DNA of 64,000 bases, taken from positions 5,282,501 through 5,346,500 of the forward strand of contig NC_062249.1 in NCBI RefSeq assembly GCF_905475465.1, in the 5' to 3' direction. This document shows, piece after piece, positions 34,501 to 45,449 of the stretch. A program made the position numbers and the translations under genes. Within the stretch, counting starts at the first letter, position 1; every line of letters starts with the position of its first letter. Below the pieces are notes generated by a model. It did no database searches. It was not told the DNA's origin and saw nothing but the letters and a program-made list of their open reading frames with translations. This DNA is from Pieris napi (Eukaryota; Arthropoda; Insecta; Lepidoptera; Pieridae).

Positions 34501-37500
34501 CCTCCAGCTTCAACCTATGTTAAAAAGAATAAGGTATTTTGTAGGCAAGCCAAACTACTAACGGAAACAGCCACTAGACAAGAGAAGTAGTGAGACAAAG
34601 ATCATGACCAGTATGGTAGCAGTTCCACCATATAATTACTTAATAAAGTGGTCTTGTATACTACGTCTCCTATTTTTCTTAAAAAGACGACATAAACAAT
34701 TTCAGATAAAAATTTGTCTGAAAGTAATGTCAAATCGTTTTAAATTGGTATTACCTATTTTAAATTTAAATTATTAAACACATTTTTCTTCAATATACCT
34801 GGGGATAATTAGCGACATATCCAGACTGCTGCATGTCGGCGTCGAAGCAGGACGCTGATCTGTGTGAAACGGGCGAGTGGATGTGACGAGATGGAGATGG
34901 GTCGCGGAGCCTGTTGGTATTTAAGTCGAGGATTAAATGTAAATTTAGAAACATTCAAATATTTGATTGTTATATCAAATAAAAGTATATAGAAATTAGA
35001 ATCATGAATCACAAAGCTATATATTATTTAATTGATTACGTTTCAGTGAATATAAAAAGAGATATATAAATGGGACGGTCCGATCTTTTACCTACCTTGT
35101 GTAGGGTAAATATTACAAGTTAAAGTTTTAGTAAACTTGTTTCTCTAATTCCATTAGAAATTCTACTCACCTCGCGTAAATAACAATAGTTATAGGTCGT
35201 CGAGACATAAGCCTTTGTATAAAGCATGAAACAAAAAGCTAAAATAAAGGAAAGCATGCGGTTATACTATAATCAACTATAGTAATGGATTTAGAAAAAT
35301 CTTTTGCATTTAGGCATGCATTATGCATTAGAGAAATGCAAGAAAAAGTGATAAACATTGGTCAAAATTAATTTCTTATCGTCAAGGGGGACTGTTTGTA
35401 TGTATACATGTATTTTTGAGAAGCATGACCTTAAAAACTAAATCTGCAAAAATAACTCCACAAATTTACGTGCCGATAACAATACTGTAAAACTACTGCT
35501 CTACCGCATTATTTAAATTATATTTGCGGTATAAAATCTTTATAAATTCAATCATAGAAGTTAAGTAACTTATTGATAATAAAAACGTTAATTCAAAAGG
35601 TATTATTCCCTATTGGGTTTGTAGAGATAGTATTTACTGACTAGTACATATAAAATAGAGTTGTAGAAGATAGAGTAAATGTATGAAACTAATAAATCAG
35701 TACCTGAGTGGTGACCCCTTCAATCTTCCGTTAGAAGAGTTATTTGAAGGAGATTGACTTTGAAGTCTCGTTGAAGGTGATGTGTTGAGAAGTCTGTCTG
35801 TTGCGCTGGTGTTCGATGGTGAATTACTGCGTAGTCGACCTGTCACATTATTTAAAAGTTGACATCATGATTAAAACCCATACATTTATATACATTTTTC
35901 TTTTAATTAATGAACAAATATCCCAAACTCATATGAGGTATCAAAGTGGTCATTGACCTATACTTATGTGACGTACGATAAAGTTATATTTTTTAATATA
36001 CTGCGATTTCTACTAATAAATAGTCCTGTTTTTTATTAGTAGAAATCGCAGTGATATTTTATGATATATTCAGAAAATACTAAATTAATGTATTTTAGAC
36101 AATTATTATTAATTTAGACTTTTTCTATAACCTTGAAAAACATTCTACATAACCTTATTTACCTTTAGGATATTGTAATTACCTGTAGAGTTAGCTGGTG
36201 AGTGTGGTCTAAGGCGACTAGTAGACGGTGACTGCCGGGACATACCACCAATAGCTGCTGTTGTTGGAGAGTGAAGTAAACCATCTTCGGGAAAACCTAA
36301 TAAATTAAATTAGAACGTTGGAAAATTTCATGAGGATGTTAAGCCAACGCTCGCCATACTACAGCTATGATTAATAATTAAGAATTAATTAAGTGCATAC
36401 ATAGAATCAAGAAATATAATAGTGGTGGTGAGTGGACTTTATACTATTTTTGGGGGGGACAATTCGCATATGTATAGTAAGATAAAACCTAAGAAATAAA
36501 GACACTGGTACTTGCCAGAAACTATACTAACACTAATTGGCCATACGAACCTCCATTATCGCTACTATCTGCCACACTCGCATTTCCCCTCCAGTAGGCA
36601 GCGTTCATATCAACGTGAACTGTCGGTGTAGGTACTTCGCCCCAGTTGTTATTCCACCTCTCACCGTTACCCTCCCAATTCCCATTACTTGTACCTTCCC
36701 CGTCCCACTTTTGGCTGGATCCATCCCATTTTTGGCTTGACCCGTCCCACTTTTGGCTCGAGCCGTCCCACTTTTGGCTCGACCCGTCCCACTTTTGGCT
36801 TGCACCGTCCCACTTTTGTGCGTTTTCTGCCCAATTTCGTATATTATTGGAATTATCTATCCAGGTCTCTCGTTCGGTCCAGTTGTCTGTTTGTTCACTC
36901 CAAGGCGTGACTACCGGCAGGGTAAGTCTGGCCCCAGGCGTGGAACTTCTGCGGCGTCGTTCCATGATGCTTTCGCGGGTTTCGCGTGATTTGTGTTCAG
37001 GCACCGCGTAGGTAGCTTCAACTAAAATTAATAAGTAGGCGTGTATATTCAAAATTTAAATTATACAACTGTTAAAAGATAACAGAATTCCTTTAGCAAT
37101 CATACTTAAAACAAAAATGTATAAAATACTTATAGAGCTGTCGAACGATTGTTCCTGTATGAAGATTACCATTGGTAGCGCTCAAGACGAGATTGTGACT
37201 TGAGATACGAACTGGAATATGGACCTTTAGGTATGTAATAATTAATGTTTAAAGAACTTTATTTCTCATTACAAAAATTATTTTTTATTTACATGAGAAA
37301 TTTAATATTAAGTATATACGATCGAGATACACGTCGCCATCAGCTAGCCCAATTTTAGTCTAATGGGCCCATTCTGATGTGTATCTTTAATGCCCTTTTG
37401 AACTGATCAATCACGCTAATGTTACGAAGCTTAGACGGCAACCGATTAAACAATTGCACACCCTCATACCTAATAGATCTCTTTAAATAATTTGTGCGCG

Positions 37501-40500
37501 GCTTTGGCAAGATAAGCAAACTCGCTCGACGAGTATTGCGTGTAGTGGTGTATTTGATTTTATTAAATGATAAGTTACTATGTAGAGAATTAATATAATT
37601 AACATAATCGAAATCTCGACCTGCGCTTCGTATATATAGAACTAAATGGAAGCATGAATATACACCGTTCAAATAACATTCATATAAAAAATTCATTTGT
37701 TGGAGCTGTCAAACTGACACAATCGTATAGATGCATACATTTGAAACACTATTGAATTTTTACTAAATAATCCCACCTGCATGTGTTAGGGGGCATCCAT
37801 TAATTACGTAAGGTGTTTAAGGGGGGGAGAGGGTCGAGTCAAATCTCATTTAATGTTACGTTGGAGAGGGGGGGTCTCGGCAAATATCACGCAATTTTTT
37901 TTTCCGATTGAAATTTTTTTTAGGAAAACGGTTGACCCTAAAGGCCATCTCTGCAACTTCCCGCTAACTCTATACCTAAACGCTCAACATTTCACTTCTT
38001 ATTTTGTTCGAGCTCAAAAGTACGAATTCCGTGTTATTTTGAGTTCTACGAGCTCAAAGAGATAGCTTCTTACGCGTTTACGTGAGAAACCCATATTTAG
38101 AAAAATCTCACGTGAGATTGGGGGTTGGGGGAGGGTGTTGAATAAAATCTCACGACATCTCACCAGAGGGGGGGGGGGAGATACCGAAAATTTAAATAAA
38201 CACCTCACGTAATGTATGGACGCCCCCTTACCAGTGCTGGCCAAGGCTAATAGATAAAATTAATTACCTGAATTCATTTCATTTTGCCGGCGTGTGTCAG
38301 CTGCAACGGCAGGTGATCGAAGCTGTTCAGCTGTCGGGGTTTTACTTCTACCGAGCTGAGAATTCACTGCGTTTGCTGGTAAAAACAAAAATATTTAGAG
38401 GAGCGATACAGATTTGAAAATCAGAGAACGTATCATCCCTCTTGATTTTCATTGGCTAATATTAAACTGTACATTTCACTGTGTGACTTACTATTAGCTG
38501 GTTGAACCCTTGTAGCAGACCGACTTCTGGGCGCGCGTGTTATTGTATTCTTTCTCCACACTCGTAGTGTGGTTTCTGACATCGCTGGGCATTCTTTTAG
38601 CACCTAAAATGTTATAAAGTATTAGATTATTCGCCTAAGGGAGCGTTCAAGTATTACAAAACGTATTTTTTCCTTTTGTAAAACGTTACGATGTGGGGCG
38701 GGGATTAAATTACGCGTTATTGTTAATATTTTTTTCGACTTACACCACATAATAGTAACTAAAGAGTGGTCACGAAACGTTTTACTATACTTGGATACAT
38801 ACCCATGTACATACGTACCCAAGTACACTGTACAGTACTGTACATGGGTACTGAAAAACGTTACGACGAGTTACATGGGGGGGGGGGGGTCAATAATCTC
38901 CTAAAGTTGCGTTACGTAATACTTGAACGCTCCCTAAAATGTTTTTCTAAAAAAGTCCACCGCACTTGCTTATAATAGGAAGTTCAATTATTAAAATAAT
39001 ACCTGCACAACACGTTGATGTGGTACATGACGTACATCCGTGTCTCCAATTTGAAGAAGTAAGTCACCTTCCCGCAATCCCGCGCATCTGCCGAGATCTA
39101 ACACCTGAAAATATTATTCCATCTCCTATTATTCGTTATTTTTTATATAATTATAAAATGAAAACTGTCCACAACAGATTTTTTTAACAGTGGATGTAGC
39201 CGAAGCCAAACTACGTAATTGAGGAATTTTATATATTAAAAAAAACAACTCATGTATGCAATTCACACGTGGTAGAAGTGAAACCATCAAAAACAAAGTT
39301 TTTATAATGAATAATACGTAAATTATACTTTTTTCACTAACTAAATGTAGGACTATGTTAAATTTTCATTTATAAGTTTAATATCAATATCAATCTTTAA
39401 TTTGATAAAAACTAAAATAATGGAAGTTTGAAATTCGATGATTATTACTTTTTTTGCACATCTATGTTTTTTTAATTCAGAAAATGATCAAATACACGCC
39501 AATTTAAAGTTTATACATTGTACAATTCTTCCCATCTCATTCTCTCCCACGCTAAATCCTACGAATTTATGTGTCTGTCTCTTTTTATTGTCGCTTGCTC
39601 ACTCTCTCCCACGCCAAATCCTATTAATTTATGTGTCTGTCTCTTTTTACTGTCGCTTTCTCACTCTCTCCCACGCCAAATCCTATTAATTTATGTGTCT
39701 GTCTCTTTTTACTGTCGCTTTCTCACTCTCTCCCACGCCAAATCCTATTAATTTATGTGTCTGTCTCTTTTTATTGTCGCTTGCTCACTCTCTCCCACGC
39801 CAAATCCTATTAATTTATGTGTCTGTCTCTTTTTACTGTCGCTTTCTCACTCTCTCCCACGCCAAATCCTATTAATTTATGTGTCTGTCTCTTTTTACTG
39901 TCGCTTTCTCACTCTCTCCCACGCCAAATTCTATTAATTTATGTGTCTGTCTCTTTTTACTGTCGCTTTCTCACTCTCTCCCACGCCAAATCCTATTAAT
40001 TTATGTGTCTGTCTCTTTTTACTGTCGCTTTTTCCGTTGCATCCGGTTTGAAATCACAACGATTCTAAAGAAGTTTCACTTCAAAAACTTCACTCAAACA
40101 TAACTGTTACTTTAAATCGAGTAAATCAACAAAACGAATTTTGGGTCCTTTTGTAAAACGTTACGATGCGGGGCGGGGATTGAATTACGCGTTATTGTTA
40201 ATATTATTTTCGACTTTCCAGTACTTAGTACCAAATAATGTTAACTTTTAGGTATAAAGACTCACTAGGTGGTCACGAAACGTTTTTTTTTGTCAAATAA
40301 TCTCCAAAAATTGCGTGACGTAATACTTGAACGCTCCCTACACAAGTTCTGTGGAAGAATATTTAATTATATATATATACCTTTTTGACTTTCTGTCCAT
40401 GGACACTATCAGCTATGGTGAAACCAAATCCAGCTGCACCACGCCTCAATGTCAATACAAGCTCTCGCCCGGGTTCATTTGTCACACTACGGTGTTGGTG

Positions 40501-43500
40501 ATCTAAACATAAAAATGCTGGTAATTCGTAATACAACATAGCACATACAGTTTTAATATTATTTGCAGAACACTTGTGGAGATTCCATATCAATACTAAA
40601 TACTAGAAAAACGTTTTAGAAAAAAAAGCTAGATTGAAAATCACATTATACATATAGGCGAGGATCGGATTTATTCATAAAATGCCTAAGTATTAAATAA
40701 AATACAATTTATTTCTACTTTGTCTATACATACTAATTGAAATTGGTATGCATTACACAATTTTGTATGAAGATGTACTAATAAAATGTACAAAACTTAA
40801 TAAATTAAACAAAAAAATTACCAGTAGCCAAAGTGAGTAAATGGTCAGCAGATGGGCATCGTGGTGGTAGTGAGTTCGCTTCCGTTGCAGGAATTTCATC
40901 CAGGTCAAAACTACGGGATAAAAGCCGGCGTTGAGTTGGATTGACTTCACATGAGTTATCTGTTTCGTCGCGACTTTGATCGTTAGGGGAGTCTAAGTTA
41001 AACCTGAAAATTGTGGTTATTTTACCTAAGACGGAAATTTTTTGTTGTGTATGTTTTATTGAGAACAAATGTTAAAATTTGATAATTATAACGAAATAAT
41101 ATTTGGATATGTATTTTATTTATTTTAAATCTATTAATTAACTCATACATACAGAACGGAACAATAGCACTTGTTGCTAACTTGTAACGGGTATTGATAA
41201 CATCAAGACAATCATTTTTATAAACAGAAAAATATAAAGATTCTTCAATAGCATTGCTTTGAAGCGGAAATTATATATTGTAGAGTTGGTAAGTTAAAAT
41301 TACAAAATGTATATATTTTTAACTTGTGTATGTTTGGTAAGTAAAAAGTGAATATATTAGAACAGAACAGAACAGAACAGAACAGAACAGCAGTGTTGGC
41401 CTAGTGGTTTCAACGTACGTTTATCCCTGAGGTCTTAGGTTTGAGACCCAACTGTGAACCAATGTACTTTCTGTCTACGTGCGCATTTAACACTGGCTGG
41501 CAAAAAGTCGACGCCCTGTGTTAGGCACAGAAGATATACTAGAATGAAAGACTGACCACCTACCTGTATTTTAAGAAAAATAATAATGTTCACGAAATAT
41601 TTACAGAAAACTAAAGCCCTGATCTAAACATGTAGTGCCACTGGTTATTTATACATTGAAAAGTTTAACAAAAACCTAACTTTAATAATCCCATAAGATA
41701 AACACTATTTATAAAAAAAAAGTTGTAAACCCTATTAATCTTGAGTTCTTTACTACTGGAGAAAATTTAATAATCGCCTTAATCAAAATACCTCGTCCGC
41801 AAAGCCCTAGTTAATTGCTGCATGGCCACTGCATCACTGCTAGCATCTACTGCTAATGTACTAAGCACTCTTGTGTTGGGGTCTTCAGAGTCAAATGATA
41901 GAGGATATCCTGAAATAACAAGAAAAATTTAAGGTTTCTCTTAAGCATTGTGAAACATGTTAAACTCATAAATAAAATACATTGTTAGGTTGGTCTTGTG
42001 GACAGGATTTAAGTTTTGTTTCCCTTGAAGCTTATACGTCTATTTACCTTTGGAATAATAAGCAGAGTTAAGTGCCTAACTTCCTACAAAAAAGAATATA
42101 ATATTGTATATTATTTCATTTTTTTTCAGTTCAACAAACAAACGCTGTTTTTATCATACATCAAAATCACTAACACTGGTTCTTTACAATTATATTTAAT
42201 ATAATCATGTCAAAACTGTAAATAATATCTACTAGAATATTAAGTGAATTTTGTATTTTCAGGCGAGGTCACCGAAATACTATTCATCCAAACATATGCC
42301 ACAATAAACAATGTGTAAATGTAGGACAAATATAATACCTCTAACAAAATGCAATGCGACGTCACTTCCGGCCGCTATCCCCTGGAAAATCTGTGCGACC
42401 TGCGCGTGCGACAGTCCACGCACACCGCGGTTGCCCACGCCTACTATTACGTCACCGGGCCTTAACGCACCTAAAATGTTATATATACATGAAACAATCA
42501 TTATGTTTAAAGAAAACACTTTTTTACCGGATTGAAGTTATGTATTATTATAATTTTGCATAATTTTAAATTTTCCGACGTTTCGCGTGCTTTACAGCGT
42601 GCGTGGTCACGGTGACACGGTGACAGTTATTGTAAATTTATAATAATACATAACTTCAATCCGGTAAAAAAGTGTTTTCTATAAATGTGTGAATGCCAAT
42701 AAAAGACAATAATTATATTATTAATCTTTTATTACAAATATTATAAAAATATGAGAAATTGTAATAAGGAGTCTCACTTAAGTTCGAATCAAGACTAGTG
42801 GTTCTTTTTATGTGCACTTTTTTAATACTTGCTCATATGATGAAGGAAAAACATTGTGTGGAAATTAAAATGTAGAAATTAAAGTTAAAATGTCTTTTAA
42901 GACTCAAAAGTCAATTCTGTATCTGAGCCTCAGAAGTTTTGTTCAATCTTCTTTCATATTTAAAAAAACAAATCAAGAAATCTGAGGCCAACCAGCTCAT
43001 CAGGGAACACTTTTCTGCACCTTCACTCATTATTTTAGATGTGTAAGTTAAGGATAAAGCCACTGATGTGGCACAGTGACCAGTTCTTATAAGTTAATAA
43101 GCTTAAATTAAGTTAGTAAAGCTTTTAAATCTTACCATCTATCCAGGCTGGACTGTGTGGTACAATGCTCCTTATTTGGAGATATCCTTCAGTCTCTGGA
43201 GATCCTTCAGCACCAATCAAAGTGAAGCCCAGCCCCTAACAAAAACAATAAATTAAATTTAGTAATTAAAAATTAAAGATCACAATAATTGTAGTTATTT
43301 TTGTTACATTAATAGGAAGTATCTTAATCACAGATCTCATAAAAAACATTAAATTCATTGTTTATTGTGAGAAGTATCATGTATTGTTCTAATGGCTGGT
43401 TTTAAAATAACATCTAGACACTAAGTTGCTTTGTGTGAAATGATATAGATATAATATAACTTATGCAATGCAACAAACTGAATAGAGATTACACATTGGC

Positions 43501-45449
43501 TGAGAACTGTATACTAAAGTATTATACTCGGGTACTACTTAGTCTAGTCTAAATAGCATGTTGTAAAGCAAAAAAATGTTGAAAGTCAGAAAAATTTAGT
43601 TATCCTGCAGCCTCAAGGGCCTGGCCAATTTAAGAAACTTATAATCTACAAATATATACAAATAAATAAAAAGTACCTGTGTTCCTTTAGTAAGAGTAAG
43701 TGAGAACCTTTCGCCACGTAACTCCCCAGTGGGCGTAGTACCATTTGATTGATAATTGTTGTTGTTTTCCGCTACTAACTTCTCAGCTGTAAGAAAATCA
43801 AAATATAATACTAAAAAGTCATAAGTTCAACACAATGAAAAATTGTCACACAACTTTGACAGCTTTCTGTTAGATATTTGATACTGATAACTTATTAAAA
43901 ACAGAGACAGACTTTGGCTCTTTAAAAGTTACATAGATTATTATAATCTATACAAACCTCTTAATCGCCTAGCTTGAAGCACTGGATTCTCATACTGAGT
44001 CCGTCTGTTGATGTGGTCTACATAATATGATCCATATCTTTCATCTGTGACCCGTTCCCACCCATATGGAAGTTCATCTTCACCACATTCTCCTAAAGAA
44101 TGCTTCCTTACCCTAGCAAGACGGGGGTCTAGCCAGTGTGATGTACCAGTGTTGTAGCTAAAATATTAAAGTAGTTATTCTTATCTTTGCATGCTCTCTA
44201 TGGATGGTACAATTTTGATTACTTTCCAGATTTAAAAATAAATCCTATAATCCAGAGACACATAATGAATACTTCTTTCTTTAGGCTATTTAAATATGTT
44301 GAAGAAAAACACTATTGTTACACATAACAAAAGTATTGACTGATTTTATTTCAAGTCGAAGTCAAGTCAAAAATCATTTATTCATATTGGTAATACAATG
44401 TACACTTATGAATGTCAAAAAAGAAATATACATTAAATGCTGCTAATTTTACATTTACTGCCAGTTCTCAAATCCAGGGTATACAACGGAAGAGAAGAAC
44501 TGGCAATAAATGAAAACAAAAATATTACATGAATAAAAAAATCAATAAAGAAATATCTACAAATTATAAGTTGAAATGTGATTATTGGACTAGATTTAAA
44601 TTAAAAATTATATAAAACATTTGTAATATAAATGAATTACCCTTTTTCAGTATTTTTTCTGTAACAAAATAAAACACGAAAAACCATGTTAAAAGCCACC
44701 AGAAGCACTTAAAAACTGAAACTGTAACATGCTAAAACTGAAATTAGCACAACATCTGTTTACACCAGACTTCTTTAGCAAAATATTTACAATATGTGTC
44801 TGACTCAACAGATTTCTACTCATTGAATTGGTAATTTATTCATTCTATTATGAGTTATTGCCTTTACTATTAATAGAATATGCATAGTTCATTATGTTAG
44901 TGATGCAAATGCATTTAACATAAATAAACTTCCTTATTATGATCAATGCATAATTTTTGTATTTGATTATAAAATATTTACTAAAATTCAAATACATTAC
45001 TGGATGAATTAAGAGTGCTACTAGACCCAGTTAAGTGTGGTTGACCTTAGCGGATCAAAAATATCAAAGTGTTAAACTTTTATTTTATGATATCGGCAAC
45101 ACAATAAACATTATGATAATCTAAATATGTATAAGTATAATAAAATATCATGCCTATTGTAATTAATTAAAATAAATATTTTATATTGTGTATTTTAAAC
45201 TGTTTTTATATTTATTATTATATCCAATAAAACTTACTCTATAAAATACCTCTCTCCTGAAGGTGTAAAAGCCTTTTCCCACATTGGAGGTAATGGTCCT
45301 AAATAATCATCTTCATCCTCTCTTTTATGTCCTTGATCTCCAGCTCTTACACCAACCACAGATCCACCCACAGGACCAGCAGTTCCTGAACTGTGTGTGG
45401 AAATTCCAGCTGATGATAATCTATCAGAATCTACTGAACTTTGAGCCAT
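31542..45449 (-). CDS. Magi: MAGI-type scaffold protein: two WW and four PDZ domains, 1020 aa, 21 exons
   Basis: Scaffold of cell junctions. Exons on minus: 45449-45238, 44157-43958, 43786-43677, 43235-43136, 42470-42339, 41909-41792, 41003-40822, 40502-40381, 39104-39003, 38603-38492, 38375-38268, 37021-36551, 36296-36183, 35839-35704, 34910-34799, 34514-34379, 33972-33848, 33749-33658, 33189-33109, 32599-32472, 31711-31542. All borders are AG/GT and phases close to exactly 1021 codons including the stop. A TAA lies in frame two codons before the ATG. WW1 is about residues 53-82 (LPPMWEKAF...HWLDP); WW2 100-129 (LPYGWERV...YYVDHINRRTQYENP). PDZ1 is about 160-250 (GLGF), PDZ2 365-450 (GFGF), PDZ3 789-868 (GFGF) and PDZ4 936-1017 (GFGF). 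Linkers are Ser/Pro/Asn-rich, with a QKWDG repeat at about 567-607. No guanylate kinase domain is present, unlike vertebrate MAGIs. The donor GTTCGT at 36550 is weak. Confidence 0.95.
32826..33010 (-). repeat. SINE copy, reverse orientation, in Magi intron
   Basis: It reads tcagtggcgctacaacc, ctgcgcctcagatatctga, aggcaagtaggtgatcagcc, cgccgtcgactttttgg and acgatgttttccttcacc. This is the reverse complement of the 3' half of the SINE at 61589-61840. Confidence 0.7.
33430..33650 (+). repeat. Retroelement 3' tail ending in (ATT)n
   Basis: A gtgttccggtccggtggtgg start and ctgttacagagaccagtctc middle run into aataaagattattattatta. The structure is typical of the 3' tail of a non-LTR retrotransposon or a derived SINE. 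Magi intron. Confidence 0.5.
36000..36052. other. Perfect 21-bp hairpin with 11-nt loop in Magi intron
   Basis: Arms 36000-36020 (actgcgatttctactaataa...) and 36032-36052 are exact reverse complements around tagtcctgttt. It may be a miniature transposon relic or a transcribed hairpin; the sequence alone cannot decide. Confidence 0.8.
36700..36819 (-). repeat. 21-bp tandem repeat coding QKWDG(S)S in Magi exon 12
   Basis: About 5.7 copies of a 21-bp unit encode SQKWDGS-type heptads, six QKWDG motifs in all, at about residues 567-607. Being a multiple of three, the repeat keeps the frame. It lies in a Trp/Asn-rich segment (NNWTERETW-like and WEGNGERW-like flanks) between PDZ2 and PDZ3. Units differ by only a few bases, so copy number probably varies. 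Confidence 0.9.
37240..37700 (-). pseudogene. Non-LTR retrotransposon 3' end (reverse transcriptase C-terminal tail)
   Basis: A minus-strand open frame of 113 codons (37696-37355) ends with a TRRASLLILPKPRTNYLKRS segment, then FNRLPSKLRN and FKRALKIHI. This RR...P..RT....S....G...FN.LP..LR...FK..L pattern is the C-terminal tail of CR1/Jockey-like LINE polymerases. The upstream polymerase is missing, so it is a 5'-truncated insertion in the Magi intron 37022-38267. Confidence 0.7.
37788..38228. mobile_element. MITE with AGGGGGC(A/G)TCCAT inverted ends
   Basis: The left end reads agggggcatccattaattac and the right end is an imperfect reverse complement finishing tggacgccccct, each followed inward by acgt(a/g)aggtgttt. 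The 441-bp interior holds several G runs and no coding region. It lies next to the LINE relic in a Magi intron. Confidence 0.75.
38638..38935. mobile_element. MITE, GGGAGCGTTCAAGTA family, copy 2
   Basis: Ends agggagcgttcaagtattac and its exact reverse complement at 38916-38935, 298 bp apart. The interior shares ttttgtaaaacgttacgatg and a G run with copy 1. A nested ggatacatacccatgtac stretch appears unique to this copy. Magi intron between 38604 and 39002. Confidence 0.85.
39542..40034 (+). repeat. 62-bp minisatellite, 8 copies
   Basis: Units start at 39542, 39604, 39666, 39728, 39790, 39852, 39914 and 39976 with ctctcccacgc(c/t)aaatcc and a gtgtctgtctctttttac stretch. Units 1 and 4 share the variant attgtcgcttgctc, the others actgtcgctttctc, hinting at expansion in blocks of three. 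Magi intron 39105-40380. Confidence 0.95.
40133..40340. mobile_element. MITE, GGGAGCGTTCAAGTA family, copy 3 (left end missing)
   Basis: It shares aacgaattttgggtcctttt, gtaaaacgttacgatgcggg and the intact right end tacttgaacgctcccta with copy 1. The left terminus is absent. It ends 40 bp from Magi exon 8 (40381). Confidence 0.75.
41359..41390. repeat. (AGAAC)n pentanucleotide microsatellite
   Basis: About six tandem copies of agaac directly abutting the SINE that starts at 41391; possibly seeded with that insertion. Confidence 0.85.
41391..41650 (+). repeat. tRNA-derived SINE, near full length
   Basis: It has cagtgttggcctagtgg (A box), ggtcttaggtttgagaccc (B box), aatgtactttctgtctacgt, a gtcgacgccctgtg block and the 3' landmark gtagtgccactggtt. 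Magi intron 41004-41791. Confidence 0.75.
42511..42680. mobile_element. MITE with perfect 43-bp inverted ends
   Basis: Arms 42511-42553 and 42638-42680 are exact reverse complements (agaaaacacttttttaccgg at the ends). The loop holds ccgacgtttcgcgtgctt and tggtcacggtgacacggtga. It inserted 40 bp upstream of Magi exon 5. Identical arms suggest youth. Confidence 0.85.
44363..44510 (+). repeat. Dispersed repeat (atttattcatattgg ... gaactggcaataaa)
   Basis: It carries aaatcatttattcatattgg, acacttatgaatgtcaaaaa, tgccagttctcaaatccagg and gagaagaactggcaataaa. The last part recurs reversed at 57186-57300 and the first part at 55300-55393. Likely a retroelement 3' region. Confidence 0.65.

Noticed and set aside
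36537..37011. Open frames on plus opposite Magi exon 12
   Set aside because: Shadows of the QKWDG repeat. The minus-strand exon has splice sites, phase and family context.
39542..40034. Possible CRISPR-like array
   Set aside because: Contiguous repeats without spacers, in a eukaryotic intron.
39438..40103. Series of overlapping 60-83 codon ORFs on plus
   Set aside because: They are the 62-bp minisatellite read in rotating frames; they lie in a Magi intron.
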